Assembly (NCBI GenBank): GCA_037349105.1
Contig: JAYJMM010000042.1
Coordinates: forward strand, 227,501 to 291,500
Length of the DNA: 64,000 nucleotides
Source: Limnomonas spitsbergensis
Taxonomy: Eukaryota > Chlorophyta > Chlorophyceae > Chlamydomonadales
Direction: 5' to 3'
The notes under the pieces are model-generated. The model did not search any database and had not been told where the DNA came from. It worked only from the letters and a program-made list of their open reading frames with translations. Position numbers and translations under genes: made by a program. The number at the start of each line of letters is the position of its first letter. Position 1 is the first letter of the stretch. This document shows positions 57,201 to 64,000 of this stretch, one piece after another.

Positions 57201-59968
57201 GATACAACTGCCAGGGTTTAAATCATCAGTGTGTTTGTGTGAAGGAGATCCACACTTCTGAAGGAGGTGTGAATAACGTTGCGATCATCTCAACCCTGAT
57301 CATTCCTGTGCCCTTTGCTATCAGTGGCATACTGGCATTACAGCCCCCTTTTCATAGAGATGCAGACCAGTGCATGAACATTATGGGTGTGTAGTAGCAG
57401 CCACTCCACTGCTCCTGTGCCCTTTGCTGGCAGTGGCATTATAGCCCTCTTTTCCCCATGGAGGAGTAGACCAGGGCAAATCACACAATGGGGGGGATGG
57501 AAGCAGCCAGTGGGAGTGCATAGTGGGCACTTTTTTATTTTTCGGGCTAAGAGTCCATTTAGGCGGGCGGCCCTGCCGCCCGAGGTGGCCCGATTGGGAC
57601 CCAATCTGCATCAGCCTACGGCGGGCTGCCCAAGCTGCATGGCTGGCAATGCCCGGCGCCTACGGCTGGAGGCCGGAGTGAAGCTGACATGGAGCTTGGT
57701 CTCGTAAAAATAAGCACTGTTAGAGGGATGAAAGGTCCTGACAGGGGAGGTCCTGACGGTGGGATGCACCTGCCGCCCTTGAGGGAAGAGGAGCAGGTCA
57801 AGCCCTTCTCTCTCCTGCCTGTTTATATTCCCACCCACCGCCCATTTTCAGAGTAAGCTGTATGCCCTGGTTTTGCCTGGGTGTCACATGTAGCTGAATT
57901 GTAGCTGACAAGCCCTGAAATAATCTTCCCCACCCACCCGCCTCCCATTTTGGAGTTAGCTGCATGCCCTGGTGTCACATGTAGCTGATTTGTAGCTGAG
58001 AGGCCCTGCCCCACCCACCCCACCAAATTTCTTCAGAGTGAGCTGTACGCCCTGGCGTCCCCAGGAGGCCCACACTACGCACCACGGCCTGTCCAGGTAC
58101 GACACCAGGCAGTGTTTATTTTAGGGGGTTTAGGGTTGAGTGTGTGCAGAGTTTATTTTAGGGGGTTCAGGGTTGAGTGTGTGCAGAGTTTATTTTAGTC
58201 GGTACCGGACCACCTGTGCTGGGCCGCCCCGCGACCACCTCTGAGCTGATTGCCACCAAATCAGGACCGGCCTCCGGCCGGTGGCCCCAGCAGCGGGGCT
58301 GGCCGCACATGGGACTTGTGGCCGGGGGCCACTGTGTAGCTGACCTGTAGCTGAAAGTGGTACAACACTCACTAAAATAATGGGGGACACCTGGCTTTCC
58401 TTTTTGTTCCACTTTTGTTTGCCTGAGTGTGTTTCTTAAGCTGGAGAGTTCACCGAGTGCGGAGGAGCCGCAGAGCTCCCTTTTGAACACAATTGTCAAC
58501 TTTCGGCTACGAAAGGCCCAGCTGGGGCCAAACCTTGATCGGCTTCCGGCCGGTGGCCCAAGCAGCAAGGGAAGCAGCAAGGGAGGTGCATGAGGCCTCC
58601 GGCGAAGGGCCAAGAGATAGCTGAAATGTAGTCGAACCGTATCGGAGCCACAAAAACATACTGAGAGGAGGTTGGTTGTAAGAGACTTAGCCACTGGGAC
58701 ACAGGTCCAGCTCATGCTTGTGGGGTGCTGGAGCGCGTCCATGACATTGATGGTGGGGGTGAGGGTAATGTGGCTGTCGTGGCAGGCACATCCACACGTG
58801 CTGTGCCTTTTGCCCCTACCTTGACCCGGGGTGCTCTGAGCAACGCTTCTCGGCTGCATGCTTCGAGGCTCTGACTGTGAGAAGCTTCAGATGCATGGCC
58901 TGCTGCTCCCTGCTCTAAGTATCGCTGCCTGATGGTGAGCCCTGCCTCTGTATGCGAACATTGTTTCCCTTTTTCTAATGGGACGGACCTCCCCGTGTCT
59001 TCCATGTCTAGGTGGCGGCTATGTCTACATTGGATGCTATTTACCCTCTCGGCAGGCGCACGCGGAGGGTGGTGCGGGCATGCTTCAGGTGGGTGCTTTT
59101 AATATGGGGCACTGAGCCTCCTTCAGATCAATGATCTGTGTACGGGAGAACAAGGGGCGTGGGAAGGGAGGTGTTTCGGAGGGGAAGGCAGTGATGGGGC
59201 TATGGCACGACATTGATGGTGGGGTACCATGGTGTGACTGCAGGGGTTGAAGGTGTGGACATCATGTGCCAGAGCTTGGTTCGTTTTATTTTTTGCTTGT
59301 GGAAGCAAAATGGGGTCTCGCATCATTAGAGGGAGGCACACTCCAGGGCAGTGCGAGGCTCTTCCCTGACTTTCCATTTTATTCTGAGGCGCTTCAGCTG
59401 CAATTCAGGCGCTTCCCCGGGGAGGCTGGGTGGGCAAGTCCTGCTGCTTGGGCTATGGCCCGTGGGCCGATCAAAGCTTGGTCCCCATCAGCCCAGTGTC
59501 AGCTGTCAATGGCTTGGTCCTCCGAAGGTAGCCTGCCTGGTGTGCTGTGGAATCCACAAATACATAACATAGACCATAACACAAATACGTAACATAGACC
59601 TTCACACAAATACATAACATAGACCATAACACAAATACGTAACATAGACCTTAACACAAATACATAACATTGACCTGAGCTTGTTTTTATTCTTTAGGCT
59701 GCTGCATCCGACGGATTGGCTGGGGGAATTCTGGCTGGCCCCTTTCCACTGGTGGGCAGCGTTGTACAGCCGGGCTGTACTTGCGGCACTGTGGCTGCTG
59801 TACAGGGTTGTTGCGTGGCGGCCCCGCGGTACCGCTGCTGCTGCAGGGTCAGAAGAAGGGGGGCAGCGGAGGAGACCGGAGGAGGAACCAACACACCGCG
59901 TTGACCGCGCAGCGGTCAGTACGTCAGCCCACAGATGGAAGAACACAGAGCAACATGGCAACACCTAG
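48258..59968 (+). CDS. Conserved plant-type protein of unknown function, 12 exons
   Basis: Exons: 48258-48356, 48999-49091, 50653-50862, 51336-51368, 52380-52457, 52781-53320, 53528-53638, 54301-54479, 56904-57003, 58037-58096, 59012-59088, 59698-59968. They sum to 617 codons in one frame ending in TAG. From memory it resembles a land-plant protein family of unknown function, which shares blocks like ours: MHKEATRLSAEEAL (N-terminus), RFYQRSRDSGEVVAHLC, YAAPIFALLLHRWLL, RQLFLGDAQAGQARFGALY, LYALASPGGPHYAPRPVQ, DAIYPLGRRTRRVVRACFR, and a C-terminal hydrophobic WLAPFHWWAALYSRAVLAAL that may be a membrane segment. Exon 6 carries a long Gln-rich insertion. The start is uncertain: ATG 48288 or a missed upstream exon. 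An exon may be missed between 49092 and 50652. Confidence 0.85.
49107..50092. repeat. Intronic minisatellite bracketed by a direct repeat
   Basis: The array, about 49145-50065, is built of 16-18 bp modules GGTATGGGGCCCATTCA and GGTATCGGGCCCATGCCA. It is bracketed by CCATGCCACGAAAGGAACAA at 49107 and 50068. Each module has CAG|GTAT-like junctions resembling a splice donor, and the array starts about 50 bases past the real donor at 49091. Confidence 0.85.
50088..50240. mobile_element. MITE-like remnant
   Basis: Contains TTTCAGCTGCAATTC, GGCGCCCAAGCAGCATGGCT and GGGCCTTGGGCCGGAGGCC, motifs shared with the family. Ends are degraded. Confidence 0.35.
50330..50652 (+). other. Unresolved coding-like stretch before exon 50653
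   Basis: After a CTTATGCAG acceptor-like site, GC-rich DNA stays open in two frames. Protein-like segments are QRHWLVDLAPRQLLLAP and ATKELHHSHRCVLVLLAMPP, in different frames. I cannot fit a donor and phase joining them to exons at 49091 and 50653. It may hold one or two missed exons or be intron. Confidence 0.3.
50884..51075. mobile_element. MITE-like element with intact 11-bp terminal repeats
   Basis: Starts CAGTGTTTCTT and ends AAGAAACACTG, perfect 11-bp inverted ends; 192 bp; no coding capacity. Interior: CGGCTACAAGTCC, CCAATTGGGACCAAACCTGG, GCAGCAAGACTGGTCAC, GTAGCTGACAGGTAGCTAAG. It lies in the intron after exon 50653-50862, about 20 bases past the donor. It is the reference copy of the family in this window. 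Confidence 0.75.
51952..52140. mobile_element. MITE-like element, subfamily 2
   Basis: Ends TTTTTTAGTGAGTGGTA and GGTACCAACTAAAAT. Matches 58190-58380 in reverse orientation, including GCCCCCGGCCACAAGTCC, CAGTCCCGCTGCTGGGGCCA and CAGCACAGGTGGTCCGGTAC. Confidence 0.7.
52258..52312 (+). mobile_element. Retroelement 3' tag only
   Basis: GGGGAGCCTTTTCAGCAGGG, CCCACAGGTGTCACGTCATT. A very short 5'-truncated copy, or a tag fragment, in an intron. Confidence 0.45.
53580..53905 (+). repeat. Exon end plus splice donor repeated three times
   Basis: The last 54 or so coding bases of exon 53528-53638 (GTGGCGGCAGTGCTCCCCTA, CTCAGAGCCTGGGCAG|GTGG) recur at about 53694-53752 and, more diverged, at 53845-53898. 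Each copy ends CAG|GTRG and is followed by a similar GGACCGAATAA and CATGCCCAGAGCCAGGGCAT spacer. Confidence 0.85.
53945..54081. repeat. Two adjacent hairpins in intron
   Basis: Hairpin 1: arms 53945-53969 and 53971-53995, 24 of 25 bases paired, 1-nt spacer. Hairpin 2: arms 54020-54043 and 54058-54081, 24 of 24 paired, 14-nt spacer. Arm 1 carries the GCCCAGCGCTAGGGCATGTA spacer motif of the preceding array, so an inverted copy of that spacer formed it. Confidence 0.85.
54708..55715. repeat. 23-bp minisatellite, about 44 copies
   Basis: Unit CCTGAGCTGGCAGGGTGTAC plus AAC. Near both ends some copies read GGTT for GGGT or have GCGCATT. On the minus strand it gives open frames of 105-225 codons (SSGLYTLPAQGCTPCQLRVV type), which I treat as artefacts because the array lies in an intron of the plus-strand gene. 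Confidence 0.95.
55935..56966 (+). repeat. 116-bp array repeating a splice acceptor and exon start nine times
   Basis: TTTCAG|GTCAGAG junctions occur at 55976, 56092, 56208, 56324, 56440, 56556, 56672, 56788 and 56904, an exact 116-bp period. Each copy carries the acceptor and about 62 coding bases (SETGLLRYLAVLSALRG in the correct phase). Only the ninth continues into CTCAAGCAGCTCAACC and a donor. Copies 2-8 are nearly identical; copies 1 and 9 share GCTGCACTGAGTGCCTTGAG. Confidence 0.95.
57525..57720. mobile_element. MITE-like element
   Basis: Ends GCACTTTTTTATTTTTCGGG and GTAAAAATAAGCACTG are roughly inverted. Interior CCCGATTGGGACCCAATCTG, CTGCCCAAGCTGCATGGCTG, CTACGGCTGGAGGCCGGAG matches the family. 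Confidence 0.6.
57840..58065 (+). repeat. Acceptor and exon start of exon 58037 repeated three times
   Basis: CAG|AGTRAGCTGTAYGCCCTGG occurs at about 57850 and at 58037 (real exon), with a degraded copy at about 57955 (AGTTAGCTGCATGCCCTGGT). Each is preceded by a CCCACCC tract. The intervening unit holds TCACATGTAGCTGA. Confidence 0.8.
58113..58200. repeat. 36-bp tandem repeat, three copies
   Basis: GTTTATTTTAGGGGGTTYAG then GGTTGAGTGTGTGCAGA. The third copy runs into the left end of the MITE at 58190, suggesting the repeat grew from that end. Confidence 0.75.
58190..58380. mobile_element. MITE-like element, subfamily 2
   Basis: Ends TTATTTTAGT and ACTAAAATAA are perfect 10-bp inverted repeats. 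The interior is the reverse complement of the 51952-52140 copy. Non-coding; in an intron. Confidence 0.7.
58478..58665. mobile_element. MITE-like remnant
   Basis: TTTCGGCTACGAAAGGCCCA, GGGGCCAAACCTTGATCGGC, CGGCCGGTGGCCCAAGCAGC, GATAGCTGAAATGTAGTCGA. An internal GGAAGCAGCAA duplication; ends not clear. Confidence 0.45.
59555..59680. repeat. Intronic tandem repeat before the last exon
   Basis: Five copies of a unit of about 26 bp with ACAAATACRTAACATAGACC, ending 18 bases before the acceptor of exon 59698. Confidence 0.85.
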
Positions 59969-61261
59969 CAACACCTATAGGGGTGTGAGGTCGACTCGAT
60001 CTTCGAGGATGTGGGGGTGGTCCGTTGGAAGCCGAGATGAAGGTTATGCCCGTCTGTGTGTGTCATGTTGGCAGAACGTGGCGTCATGCTGGCAGTACAA
60101 GGCTGTCAAGCTGGCAGTACGGGTGTGTCGTGCTTGTTGTACAGGCTCGTCGCACTTCCACTACAGGCTTGTCGTATGTGCAGTACGGGTCTGCCATGCT
60201 TGCAGTACTGTTATGCCGTATTTGCAGTACGGTTTGGCAAGCTTGCAGTACGAGTCTGTCATGCATGTGGTATGCGTTTGCCATGCTTGCAGTACACGTT
60301 CAGTTGCTGGCGGTACGGGGCTGTCGTGTTTTTAAGTTCGGTTCTGCTGGCTCTATGTGTAGAAACGGTGTCAGACGTTCCGCTAAATCTTGTGCCACTG
60401 GTAAAATTGCGGTGATCGTGTGATAACAGAGTGTAAAGGAAGGCGATCTCCAGGCACAGAGTGTTGTACCCTTTGGGAAGATTCTTGCAGCAACAGACAA
60501 ATATGGGTCTATGGGTGGTTGGCTGTCAGCGAGGTTTGATAGGGGGGCCTTAAAGATCATGTGTTGTTGTGAAAAACGCAACTAATAAAATATGATTCAA
60601 ATCGCTGGTGTGGTACATTCAGCAGCTACCATCACGAATGAAGAGTGCCTCTCTAACTTTATTCTGTCACTCGACATCACCAGTTGCAGAAGAGTGCACG
60701 ACATGCAGTTAAGTGAGCATGGTATCTAAGTTGCCACATCAAACTGTTATAAGCTACATTATTTAGCACATTACTCGCCGAGCGCCAGCTCTGTTCATGG
60801 TCTGTTTCATTATACCGGTCACCTGTGTACTCGGAAATTTATGCCAGTGGATTTGCAATACTGTCCACTAGACTCAGCACCAGATTTGATACAAGGGACT
60901 GGCACCCGCATACAGGTTCGAAAATTTGTACGCTGACATCAATTAAAAAGGGATCAGATGCGGTATCACTCCTCCGTTTCTGGTGTAGAATATGTGCATG
61001 TGTGGCAAAAAGGGTCACAGGGAAGCAAACCACACGAACTCGCATGGCTGTAAATGACATTGGCGATTTATACCATCTTCAGAAATGGCCAAGCAATAAA
61101 TTGCTGATGGCACGAGAGAGGCACACACATGGCTTTACAATGCAACGCTATCATAGCTGTGTGTTATTAATCTCAACATGCAATTGAAAATGTTATCCTG
61201 GCATCACATTGTGCCTGAAAGACTAAAATCGTTCTGAAATCCTGACAGGCCGCACACAGTC
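59969..61261. repeat. Downstream flank with a diverged tandem repeat
   Basis: At 60070-60345 there are about ten diverged copies of a unit near 30 bp, CATGCTTGCAGTACGGGTCT. Beyond 60420 no supported gene or repeat is seen. Confidence 0.55.
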
Positions 61262-61518
61262 TTAAAGACAAAAACCGTCCTGACATTCGGACAGCCCACT
61301 ACATTTCTCTTGCAACTGGCAGCCAGCATGCAGCTTGACGCAATAACTGAGTTCTGGCAGCCAGCACACTGCCTGCGTCCAATGGTTTCCTGGTCTCCTC
61401 AGGTATGATTGAATGGTTTCCTCACTTTCCTGCCTGGTCACATAGTTAGGGCCAGGACAAAAGCTTGACACTTCCTCATGGAATTTAGACACGGTTCCTC
61501 CTACAGGCATAAGGATCC
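61262..61518 (-). CDS. Possible terminal exon, cysteine-rich C-terminus
   Basis: Minus-strand frame ending in TAA, with a TTGCAG acceptor-like site just upstream requiring entry in phase 1. It encodes 85 residues with seven cysteines, mostly near the end (VCWLPELSYCVK, GCQLQEKCSGLSECQDGFCL). The pattern suggests a secreted or disulfide-rich module, but no family is recognised. It may be the 3' exon of the gene represented at 62740-62007; a phase-1 donor there is weak, so I list it separately. Confidence 0.35.
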
Positions 61519-61799
61519 CTGCAATCAATAATTTAAAGAATAAAAATGGTCACTATCGATGCGTGTGCGCAGTCAAGTCCAGGGGGCTTGCATGGCTGTT
61601 GATTAGGAACCTGACGTAAGAAGCGGCCCCGAGGGCCAGAACTCTAGACTTCATTGCAACAAAATAGCCCCCTGGGTGACCTGATGATCAGCCGCTGGTT
61701 GGACCCCCGCTACCAGGGTGGCCACTGGCCCACAGCCGCATCCAATGCCGGCCGAGGGTGACCCCAATGTAGGCCTGCCCATCGGTTAGCCCATCGTTT

Positions 61800-61995
61800 A
61801 GCCCGCTGAGCTGCAGGGTGCCCGCCCGCCCGCCCGCCCGCCCGCCCGCCCGCTGAGCTGCAGGGTGGAGCCTGAGGTCCGCCCGCCCGCTGGCCAAGCT
61901 GCAGGGTGCCCGCCCACCCGCCCGCCCGCCCGCCCGCCAAGCTGCAGGGTGCCCACCCGCCCCTTCGCCCGCTGAGCTGCAGGGTGGCCTCCAGT
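61800..61995. repeat. CCCG microsatellite within a 60-bp-scale repeat
   Basis: Runs of GCCC(GCCC)n alternate four times with AGCTGCAGGGTG. It lies between the minus-strand exons at 62.0-62.7 kb and 61.3-61.5 kb. Confidence 0.85.
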
Positions 61996-62006
61996 CCGCG
62001 GCTGCA

Positions 62007-62740
62007 TCAGACACCGGCCGATAGCTCCCGGGAGCACGCGCTTATCCTGCCTACATGCTCCTGTGAACCCTCGTAGTTTCGATCCAGGCTTGCGGAGAGC
62101 GCTGGTGACAGCCGCTTCCCTACCCAGCCTGTGCTGCGAGGAGGCGTCCTTGAGGCCGCGTCTGGTGCATCACCTTGCGGGGGCTTCGGCGCCAGCGACA
62201 CCGCAGGTTTTACCACAGTCTTCTGCTGCTGAAGTAGCTGCAGCCTCTGAAGCTGAGCCGAGTTGTCTGGCCTGGGCCTGAAGGAATCGTTTGCAGTCAT
62301 TGTGCGCAGAGGGGAGGGTTGCCCCCCGCCGCCGTTAGGACCGCCGCTGCCGCTCTCACGCCTCAGCTTCAGAGAGTTACGCGTCATTAAAGCACCAACC
62401 GCTAACGACACCTGCCTTCTGTTGCCACCTGCCTCTATCAAAGAGAGGCGGGTGCTCCTTTCCTGCTCCTCTCGGCCGCTGCCGCACGCGGACGCCTCGG
62501 TCTCAACCGGCTTTGCGCCAGCGCGCTGCGGTGACGGGTGTGCCCCGCTACTGCTCATGCTCTGAAACCTCTTGTGCACGACGGGAAGCGTACTTTTCAA
62601 GCCAGAGTCGAGTCCGCTGGCGGCTGCCAGGATGAGCCCGGGATCCAGCTGACTGGCGAGGTTGCTCTGGCGCAGAGTTCCAGTCATGGAGAAGCGGCCG
62701 GATTGCCCAGCACGGCCACCACGGGAGCCTGGCCTCGGGC
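62007..62740 (-). CDS. Large exon of a minus-strand gene (partial)
   Basis: Begins after a CCTTCAG acceptor in phase 1 (GC|CCG AGG). It encodes 244 residues to a TGA, or 228 if the GTAGGC donor at 62054-62053 is used. It is basic and Ser/Arg/Gly/Pro-rich: PRPGSRGGRAGQSGRFS, SLKLRRESGSGGPNGGGG, RLQLLQQQKTVVKP. There is no recognised domain; it looks like a disordered regulatory region. Upstream exons probably lie beyond 63.7 kb, where repeated donor-bearing sequence is found. Confidence 0.5.
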
Positions 62741-63734
62741 CTGAAGGAAGGAAACAAGCAGTTAATCTTCACACACCGGAGAAAAGGCGTTTTTTGCATA
62801 CCTAATATCTTGAAAGGGTTTGGCTGTTTCAGCAAACAAGACAGCACTCCCAGGCATCAATTACATTGCCCATTGGTTTGCCGTACAACTGCAGCCTGCA
62901 CGTCTTCCCAAAACATAGTGTGAAAGGGCCTGCCATACTGGGAGAATATAAGATAATTTATTTGTGAGCATCAGTTTGTCTTTTCCTCGTGGCAAATGGG
63001 GCCATCCAACCCCGTGACTGCGTCCCCGCACTTGACACAAACAAATCCACACTAGTAAATTGCACAGCCTACAGCAGCCTGCATAATATAGCTGCGTAAT
63101 ATAGCTGCACATAGCTGCATGGCTGTAAATAATGGCTCTATATTAGGGGTAAGGTTTCAGGGTTGCGGATTGATTTGTTGAGCAGACCACGGGAACCCGA
63201 ATCAGAACCTCCCATAAACACCACTACAGATGCGTCAAAGCGACGCATGTACCGGTAGTGGCGTGGTAGCGACGCATGTACCGGTAGCGGCGTGGTAGCG
63301 ACGCATGTACCGGTAGCGGCGCAATAGCATGTAGTCCACTGGAGCGTCCCTTTACAAACCTTTGGTAAGGGATGCGAGAAGGGCATGCTGCATGCTACTA
63401 TGCTGCAGAACAAAGGAGAGGGAAGGAATGCTAGCCAGAGCCCATACCAAACCTTTGGTAAGAGATGGGACGTGCTGCCGTACTTAAGCTTTGGTAAGGG
63501 ATGCGAGAAGGGCATGCTGCATGCTACTATGCTGCTGAACAAAAGAAAGGGAAGAAATGCTAGCCAGAGCCCTTACCAAACCTTTGGTGAGAGATGGGAC
63601 GTGCTGGCGTACCAAAGGGGAGATGATTTGTCAGCCGGAGTCTTTCTTCTGTTGTTATGAAAGGGGCCTGCTGAAGGCCTTAAAGATGCGGGAACCCTCA
63701 ACCCTGAACACTTAACCCTCAGCCCTTAACCCTT
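62741..63734. repeat. Probable intron with tandem repeats
   Basis: 63238-63325: three copies of a 30-bp unit (GCGACGCATGTACCGGTAGC). About 63360-63610: two copies of a 120-135 bp unit (AAACCTTTGGTAAGRGATG, GGGCATGCTGCATGCTACTA). No coding exon seen. Confidence 0.6.
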
Positions 63735-64000
63735 TACCCTTACCTGTCGTCAGCCAAGGGCCCCTGGAAGTATCAGAGAAGCAGGGCTCTTGCTGAACCC
63801 TGAACCCTAAACCCTTACCTGTTGTCAGCAAAGGGGCCCCTGGAGGTGTCAGAGAAGCAGGGCTCTTGCTGAACCCTGAACCCTAAACCCTTACCTGTTG
63901 TCAGCAAAGGGGCCCCTGGAGGTGTCAGAGAAGCAGGGCTCTTGCTGAACCTTGAACCCTAAACCCTTACCTGTTGTCAGCAAAGGGGCCCCTGGAGGTG
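63735..64000 (-). repeat. 76-bp repeat carrying a minus-strand splice donor
   Basis: Donor complements occur at about 63741, 63816, 63892 and 63968 (period 75-76 bp), running off the window. On the minus strand each unit reads CTTCTCTGACACCTCCAG, then GGGCCCCTTTGCTGACAACAG, then GTAAGG. It can be read as an exon end (SDTSRGPFADN) or as a 21-nt microexon with its own acceptor and donor. TTTAGGGTTCAGGGTT follows each donor. Confidence 0.75.

Noticed and set aside
63690..64000. Telomere
   Set aside because: TTTAGGG-like motifs are sparse and embedded in a 76-bp gene-internal repeat, so this is not a chromosome end.

Overview
This window is eukaryotic nuclear DNA, most likely from a chlorophyte (green) alga. 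The genes are intron-rich with GT-AG junctions, plus one probable GC-AG. The coding content is plant-like but includes an animal-type Na+/Ca2+ exchanger with Calx-beta domains. Plant-type TTTAGGG-like motifs occur near the right end. There are no bacterial operons, ribosome binding sites, rRNA genes or CRISPR arrays. The assignment to green algae is inference; genus cannot be fixed from the sequence alone.

Layout. (1) 1-585: end of a plus-strand gene (two exons). (2) 1660-3690: intronless plus-strand ORF of 676 codons with a 9-residue repeat. (3) 3.7-16.4 kb: gene-poor, full of truncated copies of one retroelement-like family (3' tag and a zinc-finger C-terminus), with a cluster of hairpins at 11.2 kb. 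(4) 25050-16432, minus: a complete 17-exon Na+/Ca2+ exchanger of 823 aa; every intron phase closes. (5) 25.1-30.9 kb: gene-poor, repeats and another retroelement copy. (6) 39030-30915, minus: an 8-exon gene for a 688-aa unrecognised protein; intron 6 holds about 44 copies of a 55-bp minisatellite. (7) 47361-40670, minus: an 8-exon MIC60/mitofilin gene, 821 aa. (8) 47852: a possible 35-aa membrane protein, divergent from MIC60. (9) 48258-59968, plus: at least 12 exons of a conserved protein of unknown function that looks plant-like. (10) 61-64 kb, minus: exons of one or two further genes, ending in a 76-bp repeat that carries a splice donor.

The main theme is that many introns carry tandem arrays whose unit contains an exon-intron boundary. 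The clearest is at 55.96-57.0 kb: a 116-bp unit with the real splice acceptor and the first 60 or so coding bases is repeated nine times, and only the last copy continues into the full exon. The same happens on a smaller scale at exons ending 53638 and starting 58037, at the exchanger's exon 7 donor and exon 17 acceptor, and at the repeats at 63.7-64 kb. These arrays create decoy splice sites, and other arrays create long phantom ORFs.

Functionally, MIC60 acts in mitochondrial cristae and the exchanger in Ca2+ export; there is no sign that these neighbours are co-regulated.
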